DNA from: Vulcaniibacterium thermophilum
GTDB taxonomy: Bacteria > Pseudomonadota > Gammaproteobacteria > Xanthomonadales > Xanthomonadaceae
Length of the DNA stretch: 64,000 nt
Direction of reading: 5' to 3'
NCBI RefSeq assembly: GCF_007923255.1
Contig: NZ_VOHJ01000008.1
Location: forward strand, 1-64,000
Under the pieces are notes generated by a model. It did not search any database, was not told the origin of the DNA, and was given only the letters and a program-made list of their open reading frames with translations. The translations under genes were made by a program, and so were the position numbers. Positions 1-10,850 of this stretch are shown one piece after another. Within the stretch, counting starts at the first letter, position 1, and the number at the start of each line of letters is the position of its first letter.

Positions 1-1
1 G

Positions 2-493
2 GTGCCGGCGCCCGGCGAGATCGCGCCGGCCCCGGCCGCCGCGCCCGGCATGCCCGGCGTGCCCGCCGCCACCGCGACGCAGCAGGCGCCCGCCGCCGGC
101 GATTCCGCCGACGCCGCGCCGATCGCGCCCGAACAGGCGGCCGACGTGGTGCGCCAGTACCACGCCGAGATCGACCGCGGCGCGTTCGACCGCGCCTACG
201 CGCTGTGGGCGGAAGGCGGCGCGGCCAGCGGCCAGTCCGCCGAGGCGTTCGCCTCCGGGCTGCGCGACATGGTCGACATCAGCGCCGACGTGCGCGCGCC
301 CGCGCGGCTGCGCAGCGGCGCCGGCGTGCTGTACATCGAAGTGCCGGTGTCGGTGGCGGTGGAATACCGCGACGGCCGCAGGCGCCGGCTGGAAGGCGCC
401 TACCTGCTGAAGCGCTCCACCCAGCCCGGCGCCACCGACGAGCAGCGCCAGTGGCGCATCAGCTCGGCCCTGCTGCGCGAGGTGACGCCGTGA
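2..493 (+). CDS. hypothetical protein, C-terminal part (5' end outside window)
   Basis: I do not recognise this family. The frame is open to the window edge, so the true start probably lies upstream; the GTG at position 2 is only the first available codon. The visible protein has an Ala/Pro-rich linker of about 45 residues followed by a compact domain beginning QAADVVRQYHAEIDRGAFD and ending in WRISSALLREVTP. The helix-then-sheet pattern, with a small-residue-rich helix and a final tryptophan-containing strand, resembles NTF2/SnoaL-like folds, but that is only an impression. Its TGA stop overlaps the GTG start of the next gene by 4 bp, so the two are probably co-translated. Confidence 0.6.
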   Translation: MPAPGEIAPAPAAAPGMPGVPAATATQQAPAAGDSADAAPIAPEQAADVVRQYHAEIDRGAFDRAYALWAEGGAASGQSAEAFASGLRDMVDISADVRAPARLRSGAGVLYIEVPVSVAVEYRDGRRRRLEGAYLLKRSTQPGATDEQRQWRISSALLREVTP

Positions 494-1161
494 GGCCCGT
501 GCTGGCCGCGGCGCTGACGCTCGCCTGCGCCGGCTGCATGCGCGAGGCGTCCACCGCTTCCGCGGCGGCGCCGCCGGCGGGCGAGGAGGTGGTCGCGCCC
601 GCGCCGCGCGACGACGCCTGGCGCCTGCCGGGCCCGTTCGCGCCCGGGATCACCGTCGACGCGCTGCGCGCGCGGTTCGGCGCCCGGCACGTGCGCATTG
701 CCGAGGTTCCCCTCGGCGAGGGCGATGTCGAACGCGGCGTCGTGCTGTTCCCCGACGATCCGACCCGCCGCGCCACGCTGTATTTCCACGACCCGGACGC
801 GCTGCTGGGCCTGGCGTCGGTGCGCGTCGACGATGCCGGCTCGCGCTGGCGGCTCGAGCCGGGCGTCGCGATCGGCATGAGCGGCCACGCGCTGGTGCGC
901 CTCAACGGCGCGCCGCTCAGCTACACCGGCTTCGACTGGGACTACGGCGGACGCGTGATCGACTGGCACGGCGGCGCGCTCGGCGCAGGTCCGCTGCGCT
1001 ACCACGTCACGCTGTCGCTGGACGCCGGCGAGCCGACCGTCGAGGTGCCGAGCGGCGATGCCACCTTCCGCAGCGACGATGGCCGCTACCAGCCCGCGTT
1101 CGCGCGTGCACGGGTGTCGGAGATCGGCGTGTCCTGGCCCGCGCCGGGCGCGGCGGAGTAG
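490..1161 (+). CDS. putative lipoprotein of unknown function
   Basis: GTG start at 490 overlaps the stop of the preceding gene (GTGA). The N-terminus has a short hydrophobic segment ending LTLACAGC, which fits a lipoprotein signal peptide with the final Cys as the lipid-modified residue, although the lipobox is not ideal. The mature part of about 200 residues contains WRLPGPFAPGITVDALRARFG, a pattern seen in small periplasmic proteins that compare a position or charge term, followed by beta-rich sequence. No catalytic motif is visible and I do not assign a function. It ends 7 bp before the convergent DUF5916 gene. Confidence 0.7.
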   Translation: MRPVLAAALTLACAGCMREASTASAAAPPAGEEVVAPAPRDDAWRLPGPFAPGITVDALRARFGARHVRIAEVPLGEGDVERGVVLFPDDPTRRATLYFHDPDALLGLASVRVDDAGSRWRLEPGVAIGMSGHALVRLNGAPLSYTGFDWDYGGRVIDWHGGALGAGPLRYHVTLSLDAGEPTVEVPSGDATFRSDDGRYQPAFARARVSEIGVSWPAPGAAE

Positions 1162-1168
1162 CCGCGTC

Positions 1169-3418
1169 TCAGAGCTCGAACCGGTAGGACAGCTTCACCA
1201 GCAACTGCTCGCTGTCGCGCAGGTCGAACGCCTCGCCGAAGTGGCGGTAGACGTCGTAGCGGTTGTCGGGCGCTTCCTCCAGCATCGAACCGCCGCGCAC
1301 GTAGGCGACGTAGAGGTACGACAGCGGCGCCAGTTCGTAGCGGTAGCGCACCTGGAAGCCCAGCGTGCGCAGCGCGAAATCGGGCACCGCCTCGTCCACC
1401 GCGCGCGCGCGGCGGTCGGCGCCCACCCGCCACACCTGTTCGGTCCGCGCGTCCAGGCCGATCGCCTCCAGCCGCACGCGCAGTTCCTGGCGGTCGTCGA
1501 CCAGCCAGGTCATGCCCGCATCGACGTGCAGCGTCTCGGCATCGAACGTGGCCAACCGGTTGCCGCCGCGCCACAGCAGCCAGTCGGGATTGCGGGTGTA
1601 GCGCACCGAGGAGAAGAAGCTGAGGCGGTCGTCGACGTGATAGGTGGGCTCGAGCACGAGCTCGATCGCGCCGTCGTCCGGACCGCCGAGCCCCTCGGCG
1701 AAATAGCGCGCGCTGCCGTACCACGCCCAGTGGCCGCGCCGCGGCCGGAAGCGCTCGGCGAACAGGAACAGCTTGGCCGGCATCCGCACCACGCCGTTGC
1801 CGCGCAGGATCAGATCGTCGTGGCCGTCGGTCCAGCCGGCCAGCTCGATGTACTGGTTGCCGCCGTCGCGGCGCTCGCTCTGGCGGCCGATCGCGAACGC
1901 GTCGGCGATGTGCACGCCGCCGTCGGTGGAGCGGTGCGAGACCGCGAAGCGCCAGTCGTGCGAGTTGTACGGCGAGTCGTCCGGCAGGTCGGTCAGCCGC
2001 CGCGCGCGTTCGTAGCGGACGTAGTTGAAGTCGTTGCGTTCCAGAAAGCCGAAATCGTTGAGCTGCAGGCCGTCGCCCAGATGCAGCGCGAACAGTTGTT
2101 CGCGCCAGCCGTTGTCGAGCTCGTGGTCGATACGCACCTGCGCGCCGCTGTCGTCCACGCGCGCGCCGACCTGTTCCACGCGCGAGCCGACCAGCACGCT
2201 GCGCACGTTCCAGCGTGCGTCGGGTCGCCAGCGGTGTTCGAGCGAGAACACGTCCGCGGTGCGGTCGAAGTGCGGACGCTCGACCCGGGTCAGCATCGCG
2301 CCCAGCCCGTGGCGTTCGCTGTCGCGCGTGGCGCGCAGCGCGTAGAAGTCGCGGCCGGCGTCGTCGTCCTCGGTGGCGGCGAACACGCCGTAGCCGAACC
2401 CGGCCGCGCTGCCGTTGAGCTTCACCGCCGCGCGCACGTCGCCCGCGCCGCTGCCGTCGTCGGCGGCGCCGCCGACGCGGCGCGTGTAGATCAGCCGGTT
2501 GGCGCCGTTGAGGCCGCCGAACGGCACGTCGAAATAGCTCTGGTTCTCGGTGAAGAACGGCCGCTTGTCGTTGAAGAACGTCTCGATCGCGCCGAAATTG
2601 ACCACCAGTTCGTCGCTTTCGACCTGGCCGAAGTCCGGATTGAGCGTGGCGCTGAGCTGGAACTGCCCGCTCGGCTTCCAGAACACGTCGGCGCCGGCGT
2701 CGAAGTCGGTCTCGCCGCCGACCTTGTCGTACAGCCCGACCACGTACGGAGTGACCGCCAGCAGCGACTGGCTGTACTGCGGGATCTCGACCCGCTCCAG
2801 CGCCGAGAGGAAGCGCGGCTCGACGAACGTCACCGCCGGCCAGGCCATCCGCTCGCCGGTGGCGCCGATCACGCGGTCGAGCGACAGGCCGATCGTGCGC
2901 GTGCCGCCGTCGGCCTTGCGCATCGGCGCGATGTGCCACGGCAGCAGGATCTCCGCGTACCAGGCCTGCGCGTCCTCGCTCACCGCGTGCCGCCAGTCGC
3001 CGTCCCAGTCGTCGTTGAACTGGTTCTCGTTGGTGATGGTGGTGTCGATGATGCTGTCCGACAGCAGCAGGGTGAAGTTGTAGCCGGTGCGGCCGTCGCC
3101 GTCGAAATCGACGTAGACGTTGACGCGGTCCATCGGTCCGCCCTGGTCGCGCTGCGCGCGCTGGCGGGTGCGCGGCACCTCCGGCGGCTGCTCGGCGCGC
3201 ACGGCGATCGCCAGCCCCTCCGGCGTGGCCAGCACCCAGGCCTCGGTCGGATGGCGCGCCCGCTCGCGCGAGAGCGGCTGCACCATGCGGAAATCGGTGA
3301 TGTGCCGCGCGCCCTGCCATTCGGCCGGGTCGATGCGGCCGTCGATCTCGACCGCCCCGGCGTGCGGAGCGATGGCGGCGAGGGCGGCCGCGACGGCCAG
3401 GGCGAGCGGTGCGCGCAT
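1169..3418 (-). CDS. DUF5916 domain protein with N-terminal CBM9-like domain
   Basis: A protein of 749 residues. The ATG at 3418 was chosen because it is followed directly by a signal peptide (MRAPLALAVAAALAAIAPHA, cleavage near AGA-VE). Upstream in-frame sequence is not protein-like, and there is no strong ribosome binding site. After the signal comes a carbohydrate-binding-module-9-like domain beginning IDGRIDPAEWQGA, about 200 residues, and then the long beta-rich DUF5916 domain with repeated Asp/Arg/Tyr-rich strands ending YRFEL. A C-terminal aromatic residue and this composition are typical of outer-membrane beta-barrels. The family is common in Xanthomonadaceae and Bacteroidetes; its substrate is not known to me. 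Convergent with the lipoprotein gene, 7 bp apart. Confidence 0.85.
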   Translation of the reverse strand: MRAPLALAVAAALAAIAPHAGAVEIDGRIDPAEWQGARHITDFRMVQPLSRERARHPTEAWVLATPEGLAIAVRAEQPPEVPRTRQRAQRDQGGPMDRVNVYVDFDGDGRTGYNFTLLLSDSIIDTTITNENQFNDDWDGDWRHAVSEDAQAWYAEILLPWHIAPMRKADGGTRTIGLSLDRVIGATGERMAWPAVTFVEPRFLSALERVEIPQYSQSLLAVTPYVVGLYDKVGGETDFDAGADVFWKPSGQFQLSATLNPDFGQVESDELVVNFGAIETFFNDKRPFFTENQSYFDVPFGGLNGANRLIYTRRVGGAADDGSGAGDVRAAVKLNGSAAGFGYGVFAATEDDDAGRDFYALRATRDSERHGLGAMLTRVERPHFDRTADVFSLEHRWRPDARWNVRSVLVGSRVEQVGARVDDSGAQVRIDHELDNGWREQLFALHLGDGLQLNDFGFLERNDFNYVRYERARRLTDLPDDSPYNSHDWRFAVSHRSTDGGVHIADAFAIGRQSERRDGGNQYIELAGWTDGHDDLILRGNGVVRMPAKLFLFAERFRPRRGHWAWYGSARYFAEGLGGPDDGAIELVLEPTYHVDDRLSFFSSVRYTRNPDWLLWRGGNRLATFDAETLHVDAGMTWLVDDRQELRVRLEAIGLDARTEQVWRVGADRRARAVDEAVPDFALRTLGFQVRYRYELAPLSYLYVAYVRGGSMLEEAPDNRYDVYRHFGEAFDLRDSEQLLVKLSYRFEL

Positions 3419-3705
3419 GGGAGGCTTGATGCGGACGTGGAAAGACCCGCGCAGCCTAGGCCGTTCCGGGCACGCGTCCGAATGGCTTAAGTCATGCCAA
3501 CCTTGGCGAGAGTCCCTGCATCGTCCGGCGCAGCGCCGGCCACCGGCGCGCCTGCCCGCCGGGGCGAGCGCATGCCGTGACGTTGCCGTCGCTTGCATGC
3601 GCTTCGATCGATGGCGGCGCGCGCACCCGGCAAGCGATCTGGCCATGTTTGCGCGTGCACGGTGCGCCCGCGAAACTAGCGCTTGGACCTCGTCGCGGAG
3701 ACTCG

Positions 3706-5376
3706 ATGCCCCATCACACCTCGCTCATCACGCTGTTGGTCGCCGCCTTCGTCGCTGCGTTCGTGCTCGGCGCGCTCGCGCGTCGTGTCCACCTATCGCC
3801 GATCGTTGGCTATCTGCTGGCCGGGGTGGCGGTCGGCCCGTTCACGCCGGGATTCGTCGCGGACGAAACTTTGGCACCTCAACTGGCCGAACTCGGCGTG
3901 ATCCTGCTGATGTTCGGCGTGGGCCTGCACTTCTCGTTGCGCGATCTACTTCAGGTTCGTGCGATTGCGCTGCCCGGCGCGGTCGCGCAGATCGCAGCGG
4001 CGACTCTGCTCGGCTGGGGCCTGGCGCGGTGGCTGGGATGGTCCAACACCGCGGGCATCGTGTTCGGCCTTGCCCTATCGGTGGCCAGCACGGTCGTGCT
4101 TTTGCGCGAACTCGAGCAGCGGCGCCTGCTCGACACCGCGCGCGGCCACATCGCCGTCGGATGGCTGATTGTGGAGGATGTGGCCATGGTGCTGGCGCTG
4201 GTCCTGTTGCCGGCACTGGCGGGCGGTGGAGGCGAAAGCACCAAGGAAGGTTCGTTGCTGCTGGCATTACTGGCGACATTCGCCAAAGTGGGCGGTTTCG
4301 TCGCGGTCATGCTGCTGTTCGGCCGCCGAGTGATTCCTTGGGTGCTTGAGCGCATTGCCGCGACTGGCTCACGCGAACTGTTCACGCTAAGCGTGCTGGC
4401 GATAGCGCTCGGCGTTGCGTTCGGTTCTGCGATGCTGTTCGGCGTGTCGTTCGCGCTTGGCGCGTTCTTTGCAGGACTGGTGCTCAGCGAGTCGGAATTC
4501 AGCCATCAAGCCGCAAACGAAACGCTGCCGCTGCGCGACGCGTTCGCGGTCCTGTTCTTCGTATCGGTCGGCATGCTGTTCGATCCAGGCATCCTGATCG
4601 AGCGTCCGCTGGATGTGGTCGCGACCTTCCTGATCATTGTGCTGGGCAAATCGGTCGCGGCATGGCTGATCGTGCGCGCGTTCGGGAAGGACAACACCAC
4701 CGCTCTGCTGATCTCCGCCAGCCTCGCCCAGATCGGCGAGTTCTCCTTCATCCTCGCCGGGCTCGGCATGCAGCTCGAAGTACTGCCGCGTGACGGCTAC
4801 GACCTCATTCTCGCTGGCGCGCTGATGTCGATCATGCTCAACCCGCTGCTGTTCGGCTGGGTGCAGCGGCACGAGCGGCTCGCCGAACGGACCGCGCCGC
4901 GCGAGCCGACGCCGGTGCCGCCCGACCTGCGCGAGCACGTGCTGATCGTCGGCTACGGCCGCGTCGGCAGCGAGCTGGCGCGCCTGCTGCACGCGCGCGG
5001 CGTGCTGGTGGTGGTGATCGACGGCGAGGACGACCGCATTGACCACGCGCGCGCCGCCGGCCTGCTCGCCATCCGCGGCAACGCGGCCGACGTGCGCGTG
5101 ATCGGCGAGGCCGCGCCGGAGCGCGCACGGATGGCGTTGCTGGCGATCCCCAACGCGCTGGAAGCGGGCGAGATCGTCGCCGCACTGCGCGCGGCCAACC
5201 CCACGCTGACCGTCGTCGCGCGCGCGCACAGCGACGCCGGCGTGCGCCACCTGCTCGAACACGGCGCCGACGGCGCGGTGATGGCCGAGCGCGAACTCGC
5301 GCACAGCCTCGCCGAGATGGTGCTGGCCACGCCCGACTATCGCGGCAGCCGGCACCTGCCGCCGGCGACGCTGTAG
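3706..5376 (+). CDS. ybaL: YbaL/KefB-type monovalent cation:proton antiporter (CPA2)
   Basis: A protein of 556 residues, essentially the length of E. coli YbaL. Residues 1 to about 390 are a chain of hydrophobic helices typical of the CPA2 exchanger domain, including the conserved GVILLMFGVGLHFSL and FFVSVGMLFDP stretches. From about residue 410 a TrkA-N nucleotide-binding domain begins with HVLIVGYGRVGSELARLL, a Rossmann GxGxxG motif that gates transport in response to NAD(H). The predicted role is K+ or Na+ efflux in exchange for protons at the inner membrane. The ATG at 3706 follows a GCGGAG ribosome binding site; longer in-frame versions lack a hydrophobic start. Base composition in the membrane half is visibly lower in GC than in the TrkA-N half. 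Confidence 0.88.
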   Translation: MPHHTSLITLLVAAFVAAFVLGALARRVHLSPIVGYLLAGVAVGPFTPGFVADETLAPQLAELGVILLMFGVGLHFSLRDLLQVRAIALPGAVAQIAAATLLGWGLARWLGWSNTAGIVFGLALSVASTVVLLRELEQRRLLDTARGHIAVGWLIVEDVAMVLALVLLPALAGGGGESTKEGSLLLALLATFAKVGGFVAVMLLFGRRVIPWVLERIAATGSRELFTLSVLAIALGVAFGSAMLFGVSFALGAFFAGLVLSESEFSHQAANETLPLRDAFAVLFFVSVGMLFDPGILIERPLDVVATFLIIVLGKSVAAWLIVRAFGKDNTTALLISASLAQIGEFSFILAGLGMQLEVLPRDGYDLILAGALMSIMLNPLLFGWVQRHERLAERTAPREPTPVPPDLREHVLIVGYGRVGSELARLLHARGVLVVVIDGEDDRIDHARAAGLLAIRGNAADVRVIGEAAPERARMALLAIPNALEAGEIVAALRAANPTLTVVARAHSDAGVRHLLEHGADGAVMAERELAHSLAEMVLATPDYRGSRHLPPATL

Positions 5377-5416
5377 CCGGTCCGCGGGGTCTCCTTCTTA
5401 TTTGCCAGGAGAGCGC

Positions 5417-6133
5417 ATGGCGCACATCGTGTTCCTCACCGGTGCGGGGATGTCGGCGGAGAGCGGCATTCCGACTTTCCGCGACGCGCTCACCGGCCTG
5501 TGGTCCCGGTTCGATGCCGAGCGGCTGGCGACAGCGGCCGCGTTCCGACGCGACCCGGCTATGGTCTGGGGCTGGTACCGCTGGCGCGCGGCGCGGGTCA
5601 TGCAGGCGCAACCGCACGCCGGCCATCGCGCGATCGCCGCGCTGGAAGCCCACGGCCATCGCGTCGAGGTGATCACGCAGAACGTCGACGACCTGCACGA
5701 ACGCGCCGGCAGCACGGGCGTGGTGCATCTGCACGGCGAACTGCTGCGCTCGCGCTGCATCGACTGCGGGGCGGGCGAACACCCCGACCCGATCGTGCGA
5801 CCGCCCGCGGACGGCGCGCGAGAGGAGCCGCCGCGCTGCGCTGCGTGCGGCGGCCTGATCCGACCGGGCGTGGTCTGGTTCGGCGAGGCGCTGCCGGTCC
5901 AGGCCTGGTCCCGCGCGCAGGACGCGCTCGCAGCGTGCGACCGCGTGGTGGTGGTCGGCACTTCCGGGTTGGTGCAGCCGGCGGCCTCGCTGCCGGCGCT
6001 GGCGCGTGCGCTCGGCAAGCACGTGCTCGAGATCAACCCGCAGCGCAGCGGCGTGACGGAGGATGCCGACGAACACTGGGCGCTGCCCGCGAGCGAAGGC
6101 CTCGTGCGGCTGCTCGAACGGCTGCGCGGCTGA
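5417..6133 (+). CDS. cobB: NAD-dependent protein deacylase, sirtuin class III (CobB)
   Basis: A protein of 238 residues. The NAD-binding motif GAGMSAESGIPTFRD is at residues 8-22, the TQNVDDLHERAG motif near 94, and the catalytic histidine lies in VVHLHGELLRSRC. A structural zinc site is formed by CIDC and, later, CAAC. The segment WYRWRAARV contains the Tyr-x-x-Arg pair found in SIRT5 and E. coli CobB, so removal of acidic acyl groups (succinyl, malonyl) as well as acetyl is likely. ATG 5417 has an AGGAG ribosome binding site 5 nt upstream; the alternative TTG at 5402 does not. It lies 40 bp after ybaL and may be transcribed with it. Confidence 0.92.
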   Translation: MAHIVFLTGAGMSAESGIPTFRDALTGLWSRFDAERLATAAAFRRDPAMVWGWYRWRAARVMQAQPHAGHRAIAALEAHGHRVEVITQNVDDLHERAGSTGVVHLHGELLRSRCIDCGAGEHPDPIVRPPADGAREEPPRCAACGGLIRPGVVWFGEALPVQAWSRAQDALAACDRVVVVGTSGLVQPAASLPALARALGKHVLEINPQRSGVTEDADEHWALPASEGLVRLLERLRG

Positions 6134-6216
6134 GCCGCCAGGCGACAGTGACTTCCTGCAGTAGGCCGCGCGGCCGCGCGCGCTCACGCTCACGCCCCCC
6201 GCCATCGAGACACGCC

Positions 6217-7305
6217 ATGCGGCTGCCCGTTCTGTCCGTCGCCACCCTCCTGCTGCTGGCCGCGTGCACCGATGCGCGCGCCGACGCGCCGTTCCGCCAG
6301 GACTACCGCACCACCGAGGTGGCCGACGGCGTGATCGCCTTCGTCGCCGACGAATCGCCCGGCGGCGTCGTGCAGGGCAACATCACCGTGATCGCCGGCG
6401 AGCGCTACAGCGTGGTGGTCGATTCGGGCCAGTACCCGGCGCTTGCGCGGCGCATCGTCGAGGACGTGCGCGCACGCGGTTTGCCGCCGGTGAAGTATCT
6501 GGTGAACACCCACTGGCACGGCGACCACCTGCTCGCCAATCACGTCTTCAAGGACGCATGACCGGAGCTGGTGGTCCTGCAGCACGCGCAGACCGCGCGC
6601 GCCGGTGCGCGCAACTATGCCGACTGGCATGCCAAGGCGCAGGGCTACGGCCGCCTGCCCGACGAGCTGGAGGCGGCCGCCGCGCGCGGCACCAGCGCCA
6701 AGGGCGAGCCGCTGAGCGAGGAGCAGCGCGCCGGCAACCGCACCCACGCGGCGCTCCTGCGCCAGTGGCTGGCCGCGGGCGGCATGCAGACGCGCTGGGC
6801 GCCGCCCGATCTGACGTTCGGCGAGGGCATCGATCTCGAGCTCGGCAACCGCACGGTCTCGGTACGCCACCTCGGCCGGGCCAACACGGCGGGCGACGTC
6901 GTGCTGTGGGACGAGCGCACGCGCACGCTGGTGACGGGCGACATCGTGGTCGCGCCGACGCCGTACTCGTTCGGCTCCTACCACTCGGACTGGATCGGCA
7001 CGCTGGCGCGCCTGCGCGCGATGAAGCCGGCGCGCATCGTGCCCGGCCACGGCCTGGTGATGGGCGACGACGCCTATCTGCAGCAGCTCGCCGCGCTGCT
7101 CGAGGAGACGCGCCGCCAGGTGCGCGCCGGGCGGCACGCCGGCAGGACGCTCGAACAACTGCGCGCCGGGATCCGCCTGCCGGAGTTCGAGGCGCGGTTC
7201 GCCGGCACCGATCCCGCACGCATCCGCGCCTTCCGCGCCTTCTTCCTGCAGCCGGGCATCGAGCAGGCCTACAAGGAAGCCCGCGGCGAGACCTGGCTGG
7301 AGTGA
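6217..7305 (+). pseudogene. MBL-fold metallo-hydrolase, interrupted by in-frame TGA
   Basis: Two open segments in the same frame join into one MBL-fold protein. The first (6217-6561) has a signal peptide with a possible lipobox (LLLLAACTD) and the metal-binding motif NTHWHGDH, and stops at TGA 6559-6561. The second continues directly with PELVVLQHAQT and carries the later motifs of the fold (NTAGDVVLW, TGDIVVAPTPYSFG, PARIVPGHGLVMGD), ending at 7305. A single base change from TGG (Trp) to TGA would explain the break. A GTG at 6571 could restart translation, but that fragment would lack the HxHxDH site. Either a real nonsense mutation or a sequencing error is possible. Convergent with clpB. 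Confidence 0.8.
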
Positions 7306-7315
7306 GGTTGCCGGA

Positions 7316-9901
<2,586 letters not shown>

Positions 9902-9937
9902 TGGGGACTCCCCCGAAGAAAGCGGAAACCGAGTTGC

Positions 9938-9966
9938 AGATGCGGCGCGCGGCGGCCGCTTTCAAG
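9938..9966 (-). promoter_or_regulatory. sigma32 (RpoH)-type promoter of clpB
   Basis: Read on the minus strand: CTTGAAA (9966-9960), a 14-nt spacer, then CCGCATCT (9945-9938). This is one mismatch from the heat-shock consensus CTTGAAA-N13-15-CCCCATnT, and it sits about 37 bp before the clpB start, as expected for a chaperone gene. Confidence 0.75.
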
Positions 9967-9989
9967 CAGCCGGCGACCGGCGGCGGCAC

Positions 9990-10018
9990 CTTGAAACCGG
10001 CGCCGCGCAGCCCAATCT
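9990..10018 (+). promoter_or_regulatory. sigma32-like promoter facing the trehalose operon
   Basis: Plus strand: CTTGAAA (9990-9996), a 14-nt spacer, then CCCAATCT (10011-10018). Spacing and sequence mirror the clpB promoter on the other strand, and both are followed by GC. The predicted start near 10025 would leave a leader of about 55 nt before otsB. The assignment to sigma32 is by pattern only. Confidence 0.5.
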
Positions 10019-10079
10019 GCGAGCGCCGCGGGACGCCGTCGACCTCGCGCTTACATCCGCCTGTCCACCCTATGTGCAC

Positions 10080-10850
10080 ATGGCGACGACGAATCCGAAC
10101 GACCTGCCACCCCCGCCGCCGCTGGCCCCGGACTGGGCGCTGTTTCTCGACGTGGACGGCAGTCTCCTCGAGTTCGCGCCCACCCCGGACGGCGTGCGGG
10201 TTCCCGACGAGCTGATCGCCACTCTGGGCCGCCTGCAGCAGCGGCTGGAAGGCGCGCTGGCGCTGGTCAGCGGGCGCTCGCTGGCGCAGTTGGATCGCCT
10301 GTTCGCGCCGTTGCGGCTGCATGCGGCCGGCCTGCACGGCCTGGAGCTGCGCGGCGCGCCGCCGCCGTCGCCGCCGGCGGCGTTGGCGGGCGTGCGCGAG
10401 AGCGCCGAGGCGGTCGCGCGCGACTTTCCGGGCGCGCTGGTGGAGGACAAGGGCGCCGCGCTCGCGCTGCACTGGCGCACCGCGCCGGAGGCCGCTCCCG
10501 CGCTGCGCGCCGCGGCCGAGGCCGCGCTCGCCGCGCTTCCCGGTTACCGCCTGCAGCCGGGCGATCACGTCGTCGAGGTGCGTCCCGACGGCGCCGACAA
10601 GGGCGCGGCGGTGGACCGCATGCTGGCGCAGCCGCCGTTCCGCGGGCGGGTGCCGGTGTTCGTGGGCGACGATCTCACCGACGAGGACGGCTTTCGGCGC
10701 GTGCGTGCGCGCGGCGGGCTCGCCGTGCTGGTCGGACTGCGCCGTCCCACCCACGCCACCCATGCGCTGGCCGACCCCGCCGCGGTGCGCGCCTGGCTGC
10801 GCGCCGGCGCGATCGACGCCCCGCACCCCCTCCAGGAGGCCCTCGGATGA
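10080..10850 (+). CDS. otsB: trehalose-6-phosphate phosphatase
   Basis: A protein of 256 residues of the HAD superfamily. The nucleophile motif [11 protein letters not shown] is near residue 22, [12 protein letters not shown] provides the second motif, and the Mg-binding [11 protein letters not shown] is near residue 198; all three are diagnostic of OtsB. It removes phosphate from trehalose-6-phosphate in the cytoplasm, the last step of trehalose synthesis. The ATG at 10080 starts MATTNPND; an in-frame GTG two codons earlier is an alternative. Its TGA overlaps the ATG of the GH15 gene (ATGA), so translation is probably coupled. First gene of otsB-GH15-otsA. Confidence 0.95.
   Translation: MATTNPNDLPPPPPLAPDWALFLDVDGSLLEFAPTPDGVRVPDELIATLGRLQQRLEGALALVSGRSLAQLDRLFAPLRLHAAGLHGLELRGAPPPSPPAALAGVRESAEAVARDFPGALVEDKGAALALHWRTAPEAAPALRAAAEAALAALPGYRLQPGDHVVEVRPDGADKGAAVDRMLAQPPFRGRVPVFVGDDLTDEDGFRRVRARGGLAVLVGLRRPTHATHALADPAAVRAWLRAGAIDAPHPLQEALG

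Noticed and set aside
1058-3490. Long plus-strand reading frame of about 810 codons opposite the DUF5916 gene
   Set aside because: It is the GC-driven mirror of a well-supported gene and its translation is low-complexity Ala/Val/Arg without domains.
6559-6561. Selenocysteine codon in the metallo-hydrolase
   Set aside because: MBL-fold enzymes do not use selenocysteine at this site, the position suits Trp, and no selenocysteine insertion hairpin was evident after the TGA.
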